A stretch of DNA of 20,806 bases. Origin: Candidatus Fermentibacterota bacterium (GTDB lineage: Bacteria > JAFGKV01). The notes below the pieces were generated by a model. It saw only the letters and a list, made by a program, of their open reading frames with translations. It was not told the origin of the DNA and did not search any database. The translations under genes and the position numbers were made by a program. Below are positions 1 to 7,556 of this stretch, in pieces. How positions within the stretch are numbered: position 1 is the stretch's first letter; each line of letters starts with the position of its first letter. The stretch spans positions 1 through 20,806 of the forward strand of contig JAUXFG010000062.1 in the NCBI GenBank assembly GCA_030620115.1. Reading direction: 5' to 3'.

Positions 1-1
1 G

Positions 2-178
2 GTTCTCAATCAGGAACTGATCAAAGCTTCGACACGGCATATTGATTACGTCATTATCCACGAGCTGTGCCATGTGACACACAAGAAGCACTGCCGTGCG
101 TTCTATGATCTGCTAGCATCAAAGCTTCCGAGATGGGAGAAACTTAAGACAGAGCTTGAACTCAGTCTCCTGGGCTGA
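2..178 (+). CDS. YgjP/DUF45-type zinc metallopeptidase, C-terminal fragment
   Basis: This is the 3' end of a gene that enters from the left edge. The open frame from base 2 gives 58 residues and ends in TGA at 176-178. It contains YVIIHELCHVTHKKHCRAFY, which carries the HEXXH zinc site (HELCH) and a further histidine a few residues on (HKKH). A tryptophan-containing tail (LPRWEKLKTEL) follows. This pattern is typical of the C-terminus of the YgjP/WrpP/DUF45 metallopeptidases, M48-like single-domain proteins of about 230 residues. They are sometimes found next to restriction-modification genes, but the upstream neighbour cannot be seen here. The biological substrate of the family is not well established. 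The identification rests on this short but characteristic motif. The N-terminal three quarters lies outside the window, so nothing can be said about the start or promoter. Confidence 0.75.
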   Translation, partial: VLNQELIKASTRHIDYVIIHELCHVTHKKHCRAFYDLLASKLPRWEKLKTELELSLLG

Positions 179-191
179 ATAAAAGAAGAAT

Positions 192-206
192 GCTCCCGCA
201 GGGAGC
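192..206 (+). terminator. Stem-loop downstream of the metallopeptidase gene
   Basis: A perfect 6-bp stem, GCTCCC/GGGAGC with a 3-nt loop, begins 14 bases after the metallopeptidase stop codon. The position suits a transcription end signal. The following bases (TACCTTTCG) are not a proper T tract, so intrinsic termination is uncertain. Confidence 0.25.
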
Positions 207-228
207 TACCTTTCGAACAGGAAACAGT

Positions 229-268
229 GTGTCTTGTTTTCTGAAGCTTGTCGGAAGATACAAGACAC
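229..268. repeat. 9-bp perfect inverted repeat
   Basis: GTGTCTTGT at 229-237 is matched by ACAAGACAC at 260-268, with a 22-nt spacer. It lies in the gap between convergent genes. It could be a weak hairpin or part of an old repeat element; no binding protein is implied by anything nearby. Confidence 0.35.
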
Positions 269-564
269 TCAGTTTCTATTGCTTGGATTCTTCAGCAAAA
301 AAGTGTGTGAGCAGGCTCAAGGCACCGGGAAAAAGTCAAGGGAAAAGTTTGAGCTCCGATTCTGGCAATACTCCTCCATTGCCGATCGGTGTCAGTTTTC
401 GAGGTGTCGTTCCCATCTCCTATCCGCTCCCGCTGTTTTTTTCGCGCGGGGGAATCGGGGTGCGACCTGGCCTGTCCCCATCCTGAAATGATCTCCGGCA
501 GGGATGCAGTGACAAGACTGCCCATCAATGGTTGCGAATGGAGGATACGCACTCGATTGAGTGC

Positions 565-921
565 TCAGTCCGACAAGTCAACGAGGTCAAGGACAGCGCT
601 GATGGCTTCATCCACGACATCCATCAATGTCTGGTCGAGTTGAGTCAACGGCCCTTTCACAAGGCGGCGGTTGTCAATTGCTCTGAGCTGATCCATGAGC
701 AGGTCGGAATCATGCGGCAGGCCGGGACGTGCCGGCACCCGGATGCGCAGTGGCTCTGCATCCTCCACCAGATTCGTGGTCAATGGGATAATGATCGTCG
801 AAGGATGATCTGCATCAAGCAATGCTTGGGCCTGTATGAGGAGCACCGGGCGTGTCTTGCCGGGTTCCGTGCCCTGTCTCGGATTGAGATCCGCGAGCCA
901 GATCTCTCCTCGTCTATACAT
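565..921 (-). CDS. mazF: MazF/PemK-family endoribonuclease toxin
   Basis: The 118-residue product has the full MazF/PemK core: an N-terminal MYRRGEIWLADLNPRQGTEP, then GKTRPVLLIQ, the IPLTTN strand and DQLRAIDNRRL. The family's conserved Arg (in KTRP) and Thr (in IPLTTN) are present. Family members are sequence-specific mRNA interferases that stall translation when the antitoxin is lost. The start at 921 is chosen because it begins exactly at MYRRGEIW, has GAGGAAG about 8 nt upstream, and overlaps the antitoxin stop by 8 bp. A longer reading from 1032 would run far into the antitoxin gene and add a basic, non-family N-terminus. The gene is translationally coupled to the antitoxin and transcribed from the same promoter. 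Family assignment is secure; the cleavage sequence cannot be read from the protein. Confidence 0.9.
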   Translation of the reverse strand: MYRRGEIWLADLNPRQGTEPGKTRPVLLIQAQALLDADHPSTIIIPLTTNLVEDAEPLRIRVPARPGLPHDSDLLMDQLRAIDNRRLVKGPLTQLDQTLMDVVDEAISAVLDLVDLSD

Positions 922-1150
922 CGGGATCTTCCTCGATCGCAGCGAACTCCGCGTTGACGCGCATGCTCTCTTCCCGAACCTTCTTCGATGCCTCGGCGAG
1001 CCGCTGAGCGCGTAGAGAAGCACGGATTTCATGGTTCATTCGCTCAATGGCGCTGCGGATATACTCCGCCCTGGAAACGTGAAGGCTTTCGGCGAATTGC
1101 CCAGCTAGCTGCATCATATCCTCAGGAAGCTTGAGAGAGATTGTTCTCAT
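914..1150 (-). CDS. Ribbon-helix-helix antitoxin of the MazF pair
   Basis: This 78-residue protein starts MRTISLKLPEDMMQLAGQFA, a CopG/MetJ-type ribbon-helix-helix DNA-binding segment (beta strand, then two helices through ESLHVSRAEYIRSAIERMN). A charged helical C-terminal tail (residues about 45-78) would bind and neutralise the toxin. The ATG at 1150 is preferred over ATGs at 1171/1168 because AAGGAGGAG sits about 6 nt before it and the fold begins at once. The stop TAG (914-916) overlaps the toxin start by 8 bp. Antitoxins of this type repress their own promoter as the toxin-antitoxin complex, and direct-repeat TATGTCT sequences flank the promoter here. The RHH fold, rather than the AbrB-like fold of classical MazE, makes this an RHH-MazF type pair. 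Confidence 0.87.
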   Translation of the reverse strand: MRTISLKLPEDMMQLAGQFAESLHVSRAEYIRSAIERMNHEIRASLRAQRLAEASKKVREESMRVNAEFAAIEEDPDV

Positions 1151-1187
1151 GATACTCCTCCTTGCCATCATTTCTGCATATGTCTGG

Positions 1188-1216
1188 AAGATATCTCATG
1201 TGGGTATTCATGTCAA
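1188..1216 (-). promoter_or_regulatory. Sigma70-type promoter of the toxin-antitoxin operon
   Basis: On the minus strand a consensus -35 TTGACA (1211-1216) and a -10 TATCTT (1188-1193) are separated by exactly 17 bp, about 35 nt upstream of the antitoxin ATG. The direct repeats TATGTCT at 1179-1185 and 1223-1229 (44 bp apart) flank it. The -10 region overlaps the palindrome AGATATCT (1190-1197). Either could be the operator for RHH autorepression. Confidence 0.65.
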
Positions 1217-1251
1217 ATATCCTATGTCTTAGATCATAACACACCGTGTTG

Positions 1252-1281
1252 CGCCTTGAAATCCGGTGAGAAGTCCGGGTT
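1252..1281 (-). repeat. Solo arm of a dispersed palindromic repeat
   Basis: On the minus strand this begins AACCCGGACTTCTCACCGG. The first 19 bases are identical to the left outer arm of the large palindrome at 10030-10212, and the match continues more weakly (8 of the next 11). No partner arm is visible nearby, so it is a truncated copy. It lies just upstream of the toxin-antitoxin promoter. Confidence 0.65.
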
Positions 1282-1415
1282 GATCCTCTCAGGAACTTGT
1301 TGCTTTCTCGTCATTTTGGGTTTATGAATGTGGATAGCTATGGATCGAATCGTTCCAGAATCTCCGTTCGGTCAAGAGAGGTTGTCATTTCTAACCTTTT
1401 CGGTAGTGTGCTTCC

Positions 1416-1946
1416 ATGACTGCGAAACAATTCTATGACTGGCAGACGTCTGGTGGCACGGACGATGTCATGAGACTCGTTGACGTCCTCGAGAGATCAG
1501 ACGTTGCGTGGTGTGCCATTCGCGGCATTGCGGTAAACCATTGGGCGAAAGAACCGATGGTTACTCAGGATGTTGACTTTGTCGTTTCCTCGGACGCCAT
1601 CGAGCGCACTGTTTCGTTGCTGGAAGAGGCGGGTTTCCACTCCGAGAGATTCGAGTGGTCCATCAACTTCACAGGACGATCTGTAGTCAGTATCCAACTC
1701 CGTACAGAGGATTTCTACCGAGACTTTCCTTCCCGATCGGTTGCTGCTGATGTTCACGGCATTCTCCTGCGAGTGGCTTCGCTGGAAGACACGCTCAGTG
1801 GCAAGATCAAGGCATGGTCCGACCCGAGACGGAGGCAGAGCAAACGGATCAAGGATCTCGCCGACATCGCCCGACTCGTGGAGGCGCATCCGCAGCTTTG
1901 GGAGCTGCTCTCCAGCGACCTGAAGAAACAAGTTGAGCCACCCTAA
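1416..1946 (+). CDS. Stand-alone nucleotidyltransferase (minimal NTase / AbiEii-like fold)
   Basis: The 176-residue product has the signature of minimal nucleotidyltransferases. A helix precedes CAIRGIAVNHWAKEPMVTQD (residues 33-52). The catalytic acidic pair follows as QDVDFVV (Asp52, Asp54). Later come a possible third acidic strand (VAADVHG) and the conserved SLEDTLSGKIKAW...KRIKDLADIARLV helix, in which the Lys and Asp residues are typical. The usual GG of the nucleotide-binding loop reads RG here. Relatives transfer NMP groups to RNA, protein or drugs, and many are toxin or antitoxin parts. No HEPN or AbiEi-type partner lies next to it. No clear Shine-Dalgarno precedes the ATG at 1416; an internal ATG at 1470 is an alternative but would cut the first helix. 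The substrate is unknown. Confidence 0.75.
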   Translation: MTAKQFYDWQTSGGTDDVMRLVDVLERSDVAWCAIRGIAVNHWAKEPMVTQDVDFVVSSDAIERTVSLLEEAGFHSERFEWSINFTGRSVVSIQLRTEDFYRDFPSRSVAADVHGILLRVASLEDTLSGKIKAWSDPRRRQSKRIKDLADIARLVEAHPQLWELLSSDLKKQVEPP

Positions 1947-2026
1947 CCCGACTGCGCACGGCGGATGGCAAATCTGAACATCGCGGTTGTGTTCGTGAGA
2001 ATCGCCAACCAGAAGGAAGGTCTTGG

Positions 2027-3445
2027 ATGAAGTTCGTAATCGGATGTGTGACGATTCTTTTGATGGCCATCCTACCGGCAGAGGAGCTTCCCGCGCAGTC
2101 TCCGCCACGTCAGAATCAGATCTGGTTCACTCCGAACGTCGGCAGCGTGGACATGTTAGACCTGTTCAACAATCCGGAACAATGGCCCACCGCCAGATCG
2201 CAGGTCGATGTGTTCAAGTTCTATACGATCTAGGTGGGTTCCGGAGGCTGGAGCTGCGCCGAGAGTCCGAACCAGGCGAACTGCGGAGATAACGACCTTG
2301 AGCACCTGGTGGATGTCCAGGCATTCTCCAAGCTGGGACAGTGGGGTATTGACATCGCTGTCGAGTCGTTTTTCGCCGGTTCCATCATGTCCGTAGATCC
2401 GATCGAATGCTCAACACACGAATATGTATTCTCCCTGTCGCTCGATGGATCCGTAAATGTCATTCAGAACATACAATCGAATGGGGGGACGGTTCGTTAC
2501 CTGGCGATGGATGAGCCTATAAGGCAATGGTACCCTGAATACTACTACATCTACACCGGACAGACAGACCCGAGGCCCTGTCTCGTTGATTCGCTTGGCG
2601 GTTTGGCTGATGAAGTGGCCGCCTATATTCGCCAGATGCAGCAATGGTATCCGTCGATTCCCATTGGACATATCGAGCTCTATCCGGAAGTGGGAGTTGA
2701 TCAGTTCAAGGAGTGGATCTTCGCCCTGGAGGCAAGAGGCGTTTCACTTCCGTTCCTACATATAGATGTCAATGGTCCCCGAGTTGATCAGTATATCCAA
2801 CTCGGATTGGACATCGATGTGGTCGCTGATCTGACGGAACTGAAGTTGTTCCTTGAAGCGCACGGCGTAGCACTCGGCATCATCTTCACCGACATCTATT
2901 GGGGTAGCCAGATCTGGGAAGAAGAGGAATACGTCGATAGCACTTATTACGGACGGACGATGGATTGGCTCAACTTTGTTAATGATGCGAATCTAGAGTA
3001 TAACCATAGTATTTTCCAAAGCTGGGTATTCCCTGTATACACAACCGGATACGGCCCCAACGAGATTCCGATCAATCTCCCTGAGGATGACCCAACCATC
3101 TACAGTCATACGCGGCTGATAAACGAGGCGTTGAGCATTCCTGTGGGTGTGGTGACAAAGCCTTCGAGCGATTCGCCAACGACTGGTGTTCTCCATCAGA
3201 ATTACCCAAATCCATTCAATCCCACCGCCACCATTACTTATGATGTTCCGAAATCGTCTGAGGTATCGCTGAAGGTTTACGATATGCTCGGAAGGGAGAT
3301 TCAGACCATTGTGAGCAATTTCCAGGAGTCGGGGACATATTCTGTGGTTTTTGAGGCGAGAGACCTTCCCAGCGGTGTCTATTTCTACGAGCTGCAAGTT
3401 GGGGAAAGCCTTGTAGCGTCAAAGAAGATGCTGCTCGTGAAGTGA
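2027..3445 (+). pseudogene. Secreted TIM-barrel-like protein with T9SS sorting domain, interrupted by in-frame TAG
   Basis: An ATG at 2027 (AAGGAAGG 6 nt before it) opens a signal peptide (MKFVIGCVTILLMAILPAEE) and 68 residues that stop at TAG (2231-2233). The same frame continues for 403 residues to TGA at 3445, and the sequence reads through smoothly (VFKFYTI, stop, VGSGGWSC). The downstream part has alternating strands and helices with acidic residues, for example YLAMDEP and GHIELYPEVG, suggesting a glycoside-hydrolase-like (beta/alpha) barrel, though no family is recognised. The last 85 or so residues are a classic Por/T9SS type A sorting domain (LHQNYPNPFNPTATITYDVP ... LPSGVYFYELQVG ... 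KKMLLVK). The protein would be exported and anchored outside the cell. A single CAG-to-TAG change would explain the break. GTG at 2234 has no ribosome binding site. TAG also ends normal genes here, so general recoding is unlikely. Confidence 0.75.
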
Positions 3446-3456
3446 TTGGGCTAGTT

Positions 3457-5559
3457 TCAACGCCCCGGTCCAAACGTGGCGGGCGAGCCCATGGAAACGG
3501 TCCACCTTGTCTCAGGCTCAGAAGAACGCCCGACCGCGATGACCGCCGGACCAGCGGGAGTTCCCACACCGAGAGAAATACCACCCCCACATGTTCTCCT
3601 TCCATCACTTGGTTTCAACGCGTGTTCCCAGTCCCACGTTCCTCCTGCCTCCAATGACAGAAAGAAGGGTCCTTTGAGCTCTCTTGTGAGCCGAAACCTC
3701 GTGGCGATACGTTGCCGTGCGGGGAGAGAGTACCAACCCACTCCCGGTATGGTCTTATCGGCAGAGAACCGCGCATACTGCCACATCTTTGTACTGCCGG
3801 AAACAATCTGCCCCCAGCCGCTGACCAAGAGTCTTCCTCCCCACGGAACACACCGAGCAGCGTCCCCCTCAAAGCATAGAAGAATATGGTGTCTGCCACA
3901 GAAGGGGGCGTTGATGGCTGCTTCGGTAGAAGCTCGATAGCCGTCTTCAGGGTCTACAGGGTCATCGACTGTTTCAACCAGGCCTCTCACGAAAAACCTG
4001 ACAAAATTGTCCACCTTCTCAGCTCCCCAGCGATGGAGAACACCACCGGCGCCAATCTCCACAAGCCCACCCCACCCAAGTGATATCCCTCTTGTCATGT
4101 CAACCAGTAGCTTGGTCTCTACATTCTCGTGCGTGTTGCCTTCCTCGTCATAACGATTCGCTTTCATCTGCCAATAGGTGATGGCCAATTGCTTGAACCG
4201 CTTGGTCCCTGCGGTAAGATCCAGTACCAATGCTTCGCTGAACGCGTACCCATCACCACCACCAACGCTGAGGAGAAATGTTCGTCCCCTGTTGAGAAAG
4301 TTCAAATGCTCCAAGGTCAAACGCCCGTCGAGCCCAAAACCACTATGATAGGTCAAGCCAAACCCAAGTGATCCAGGATCCCGCTCTTCCATTTCGAATA
4401 CGATATTCACTTTCCCGGAACCAGGAGCGGAGTACAGGCGTGTGTCCACCCTGCGAAAAAGACCCGAAGCATACACATTCTCGGTGACATCCCTGAGCAG
4501 TGACGGGGTCACCTGGTCCCCACGATGAATAATCAGCCACGGCAGAACCGCAGTGGGATGATGTCGCGTCAACCCTCCCAATTGGATATTCTGAATGGTG
4601 AGAACTGGCTCGCGAAAGCACGGTCGATCTCCCTTGTCACCATGGATTTCGGGATGACCGGCGAGGAAAGACTTCGTGGCGACGTAACCCCATTGCACAA
4701 GACTGTCTACCATGTCGAAGCTCCAAATGGTCGCTTCATTGAGATCGGGCCTGATATAGAAATCCGGTGATGCCTTGTACTGCTCGTTCAATCTTGAGGT
4801 GAGGGCATCAAAAGTGAGCTGTCCCACCTGGAGCAGCGTGGGGTTCTCTGGTATCTCGATGGAATCGCTCGATGTGTCCACGGCAATGATCGGGTAGTCC
4901 CACGTTTCTACTGCCACCTCTATGGGAAGGTTGTTGGCAATGCCGCCGTCGACCAGGAGGGAATGCCCGATTCTCACTGCGGGAAATACCGATGGTATCG
5001 CCATAGAACTCAACAAGGCTCGGCTCAGATCACCGCCCTGGTGCACCACGCGATTCTTTGTTCTCAGATCGAAGGATACCACACGCAAAGGTGTGGCCAG
5101 GGAATCGAAACTCTGCCCTCTCTCGATTTGAACCGGCCCTGTCATGGATGCAAGGAGTGAACTGATCCTCTGTGTCGAAAGAGCGCTCTGAGGCAAGACC
5201 GGCGTCAGTCCCCGAAGGCTCAGTGTAATCAGGTCATGCGACCTCGCCAACCTCTGGGGAAGGACCGTGAGCTCGCGCTTCTGCCCCGATGAGAAAAGGA
5301 AATCCCAGTCCAGGCTCTTGACAATGCTGTCCAGCATCGCGGCACTGTAGCCGCAGGCATAGAGCCCCCCTACGAGAGCCCCCATGCTCGTGCCCGCAAT
5401 GGCCTCAACCTTGACCCCCTCCTCCTCCAACGCGAGCAGGACACCCACGTGAGCCAACCCCCTCGCTCCTCCTCCGGACAGGACAAGAGCCACGCCCCCC
5501 TCTCTATCTTGAGAAGGCACAAGGAGGATAAGCAGTAAATAAGGGAGAATTGTGGTCAT
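3457..5559 (-). CDS. Patatin-like phospholipase with POTRA and outer-membrane barrel (type Vd / PlpD-like)
   Basis: This is a 700-residue protein. A hydrophobic N-terminus (MTTILPYLLLILLVPSQ) acts as a signal peptide. The patatin domain (about 22-300) has the oxyanion loop SGGGARG (29-34), the nucleophile elbow GTSMG (Ser57) and the catalytic Asp in VDGG (Asp203). A POTRA-like segment (about 315-390, ILTIQNIQLGGLTRHHPTAV onward) and a beta-barrel of alternating strands to the C-terminus follow. This is the layout of PlpD and related type Vd secreted or surface-displayed lipases. It ends ATFGPGR, so the expected terminal aromatic (F) is followed by four extra residues. The start at 5559 begins the signal peptide directly; GGAGG lies rather far upstream (13 nt). 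It is last in a minus-strand run after the radical SAM gene (54-bp gap) and converges with the T9SS gene (11-bp gap). Confidence 0.88.
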   Translation of the reverse strand: MTTILPYLLLILLVPSQDREGGVALVLSGGGARGLAHVGVLLALEEEGVKVEAIAGTSMGALVGGLYACGYSAAMLDSIVKSLDWDFLFSSGQKRELTVLPQRLARSHDLITLSLRGLTPVLPQSALSTQRISSLLASMTGPVQIERGQSFDSLATPLRVVSFDLRTKNRVVHQGGDLSRALLSSMAIPSVFPAVRIGHSLLVDGGIANNLPIEVAVETWDYPIIAVDTSSDSIEIPENPTLLQVGQLTFDALTSRLNEQYKASPDFYIRPDLNEATIWSFDMVDSLVQWGYVATKSFLAGHPEIHGDKGDRPCFREPVLTIQNIQLGGLTRHHPTAVLPWLIIHRGDQVTPSLLRDVTENVYASGLFRRVDTRLYSAPGSGKVNIVFEMEERDPGSLGFGLTYHSGFGLDGRLTLEHLNFLNRGRTFLLSVGGGDGYAFSEALVLDLTAGTKRFKQLAITYWQMKANRYDEEGNTHENVETKLLVDMTRGISLGWGGLVEIGAGGVLHRWGAEKVDNFVRFFVRGLVETVDDPVDPEDGYRASTEAAINAPFCGRHHILLCFEGDAARCVPWGGRLLVSGWGQIVSGSTKMWQYARFSADKTIPGVGWYSLPARQRIATRFRLTRELKGPFFLSLEAGGTWDWEHALKPSDGRRTCGGGISLGVGTPAGPAVIAVGRSSEPETRWTVSMGSPATFGPGR

Positions 5560-5613
5560 TCTCGCCTACTTTCCTCCATGGTTAAACCGATTTATATGAA
5601 TGAAACTAAAGCT

Positions 5614-6222
5614 TCATCTCACGTGGAGCGGAATGCCCAGCAATCTCATGAGCTCTCTGAGCGCGGAAAGCTCTTCCGGGCTGAGAGCCCGCCCGACTGC
5701 GGAGGCCCACACATCACCGATCCGAACCTTGGCGAGCCGCAAGAAACCCATCACACCCCGCCAGGTGGCTTCACCCATCCGCGGGCAACAGATCCTTTGG
5801 TAGCTCTCCTCATCAGGAGCATTAACCGAGACATTCACACGATCCACGTGCTGAGCCAAACGCGCCAGAGCATCCCCGCCATTGATAAGTATGGCTTGTC
5901 CGTTGGTATTGAGGCGAACGGTCAAACCCCGACCCTTGGACCATGCGGCGATCCTGAGGAGCGTTTCGAACCGAAGGGTTGGTTCTCCGTAGCCGCAGAA
6001 TACCACCTCCTGTGGGGCGCCTTCTCGTGTCATGCATCCCTCCAGGGCTGCAATGTACTCTTCGGGATCATGCACCGACGAAAGAGAAAGATCGAAAGGA
6101 CCAAGCGTGAAGATGCCAAACGTTCGCGCACAGAAAGAGCATGTGTTCGTGCATGCATTAGTGAGGTTGAGATAGATCTTTCCCGGACGATAGATGTAGG
6201 CTAACGTGTCTTCCATCGACAT
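5614..6222 (-). CDS. Small radical SAM protein (TatD-associated rSAM type)
   Basis: The 202-residue protein carries the canonical CX3CX2C cluster motif in LNLTNACTNTCSFCARTFG (Cys24, Cys28, Cys31). A GGEP-like strand follows (VVFCGYGEPTLRF) and then LTVRLNTNGQA, i.e. the first two thirds of a radical SAM barrel. The family would bind one [4Fe-4S] cluster and cleave S-adenosylmethionine. Its length and motif layout resemble the short 'TatD-family-associated' radical SAM proteins, but no TatD hydrolase is in this window, so that name is only a family resemblance. The second ATG (6216) is an alternative start. It overlaps the upstream glycosyltransferase by 22 bp, so they are probably co-transcribed and coupled. 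The substrate is unknown. Confidence 0.82.
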   Translation of the reverse strand: MSMEDTLAYIYRPGKIYLNLTNACTNTCSFCARTFGIFTLGPFDLSLSSVHDPEEYIAALEGCMTREGAPQEVVFCGYGEPTLRFETLLRIAAWSKGRGLTVRLNTNGQAILINGGDALARLAQHVDRVNVSVNAPDEESYQRICCPRMGEATWRGVMGFLRLAKVRIGDVWASAVGRALSPEELSALRELMRLLGIPLHVR

Positions 6223-7556
6223 CTTGTCGCTACTCTCTCAAGCATCGTGCCCAAAGCAAGGGCTGCCGGCAGCAAGAAGACGGAGTCCGCCGGAATCCTG
6301 TATCTGATGCCCCCATGAAACAGCGTGTGCGAGACGAGGTTCATGAGATAGACAAGGCCGGCCATCAGAATCATCGACTCCCTCCTCCCCCTCCATATGC
6401 CTATTGTGCCGAACACAAGCAGCAACCCAAAGCTCACCGATCCAAGGAAATCCACCAATCCCCCTCGCACCGACGAACCCGCGAATCGGAAATACCACCT
6501 GCATCTGAGCCAGCACATATACAGGAAGTACTTGGAGTTGCACGAGATGTACCGGAGGGCACGTGTGGTGAGAATCCGATCGCGCTGGACTTCCCGGACC
6601 GAGTCGGGAAAGGCGGGGAACTGCTCCAATTCGCGACAACGGATCGTCTCCATGATGTCTCTCGGAATCGGCGTGCCGATCCGCTCAAGCTGCAGCTGTT
6701 GCAGGTCCGGATGGTTCTGCATCCAGAGATTGAGACCTCCCTTGGTAGGGAGCAGCCGATACTCCCCCATGGAATGCCCGTTTCGTATCACCCATGGCGC
6801 GGTGATCAAAGCGAACCCCAAGACCACTGCGGGCACCGTTCTTAACGTTGATCTCTGACGCCACACCGCGAGGCAGAGAAGGACCACCCCCAGGGGCAGC
6901 ATCGAAGCTCTGGTAAGAAATGCCCCACCGCTGGCCACACCAAGAAACAGCGCACCCGTGCGATCCGGCTTCTCGACCCATAGTGCCCACCGCCATAGAG
7001 CGAGAAGCTGCAGGAATATGAAAAGCGTCTCCGTGGCAATGATCCCGCTGTAGTAGACCAGATGCGGATAGAAGGCGAAACCCAGCCCGGCAATCAGCCC
7101 AGTGTGGCGCCCTCCCAACTTCCGTCCCAGTGCGCATAACAACAGGGCACTCAATGCTCCCAGGCAGGCCTGAAGAATCCTGGTCACGAGGAGATTCCCG
7201 GCCCAGAGCCGCGAACCCAGTCCAAGGAGCAGGGGATACAACGGTTCGATGATTGCAGTGGGCCGCCCTTCAGGTGCCAGCCCCATGCCAGGGTCATCTG
7301 GCCCCACCCAGAAATCGTGGACCTTCTGTTTCCATTGGTTCTCAGGAGCCACCTTCCCCGGTGTGCGCCGCCCCAACATGAGTCCTCTTCCGGCGGCAAT
7401 CGACTCCCCGAGCCTGAGATAGAGCCGCTGATCTCGGAGCGGCTTCATGAGCTCGGCACCTAGAGGTATTACGAAGACAAGGCGCACAAGAAGGGCGACA
7501 GCGAATACGGTGACCCATGAATGCCGAGTAATGACCGAGCCTCTTTCTCTTCTCAT
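6201..7556 (-). CDS. GT39/PMT-type polytopic membrane glycosyltransferase
   Basis: This is a 451-residue protein. It has an N-terminal membrane helix (WVTVFAVALLVRLVFVIPLG), then the family's acidic first-loop motif (Asp42 in LRDQRLYLRLGESIAAGRG), a periplasmic loop, and about ten more hydrophobic segments. This matches the PMT_2/ArnT-like GT-C fold, which transfers a sugar from a polyprenyl-phosphate carrier on the outer face of the inner membrane. The start at 7556 gives a 4-bp ATGA overlap with the preceding glycosyltransferase stop; the longer open frame from 7826 would only overlap that gene with low-complexity sequence. GGGCGAG lies a few bases before the ATG. It ends in TAG. The acceptor is unknown; lipid, glycan or protein are all possible. 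Confidence 0.82.
   Translation of the reverse strand: MRRERGSVITRHSWVTVFAVALLVRLVFVIPLGAELMKPLRDQRLYLRLGESIAAGRGLMLGRRTPGKVAPENQWKQKVHDFWVGPDDPGMGLAPEGRPTAIIEPLYPLLLGLGSRLWAGNLLVTRILQACLGALSALLLCALGRKLGGRHTGLIAGLGFAFYPHLVYYSGIIATETLFIFLQLLALWRWALWVEKPDRTGALFLGVASGGAFLTRASMLPLGVVLLCLAVWRQRSTLRTVPAVVLGFALITAPWVIRNGHSMGEYRLLPTKGGLNLWMQNHPDLQQLQLERIGTPIPRDIMETIRCRELEQFPAFPDSVREVQRDRILTTRALRYISCNSKYFLYMCWLRCRWYFRFAGSSVRGGLVDFLGSVSFGLLLVFGTIGIWRGRRESMILMAGLVYLMNLVSHTLFHGGIRYRIPADSVFLLPAALALGTMLERVATRCRWKTR

Larger units (their letters stand above)
179..564. other. Intergenic region without a convincing gene, several inverted repeats
   Basis: These 386 bp lie between the metallopeptidase stop and the toxin stop, so both neighbours end here. 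Short open frames exist on both strands, but their translations are serine/arginine/proline-rich, lack family motifs and have no good ribosome binding sites. Visible structure includes a 6-bp stem-loop at 192-206 and a 9-bp inverted repeat at 229-237/260-268. A GC-rich segment near 433-485 reads on the minus strand as GGGGACAGGCCAGGTCGCAC followed by CCCC-rich sequence. That segment resembles REP-type repeat debris seen near RAYT/IS200-type elements, but no transposase is present. Confidence 0.5.

Noticed and set aside
433-485. Remnant of a RAYT/IS200-associated REP element
   Set aside because: The GGGGACAGG/CCCC-rich segment is suggestive, but no transposase, clear boundaries or second copy are present in the window.
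190-491. Overlapping open frames of 85-98 codons after the metallopeptidase gene
   Set aside because: The translations are low-complexity and Ser/Pro/Arg-rich, lack known motifs, have no ribosome site and overlap each other in different frames.
2231-2233. Amber codon as evidence of pyrrolysine or a recoded genetic code
   Set aside because: TAG ends the antitoxin and a glycosyltransferase gene normally in this window, and no pyl genes or tRNA are visible. A simple nonsense change is more likely.
5578-6204. 208-codon plus-strand open frame opposite the radical SAM gene
   Set aside because: It is the antisense shadow of a gene with a clear CX3CX2C motif; the translation has no recognisable features.
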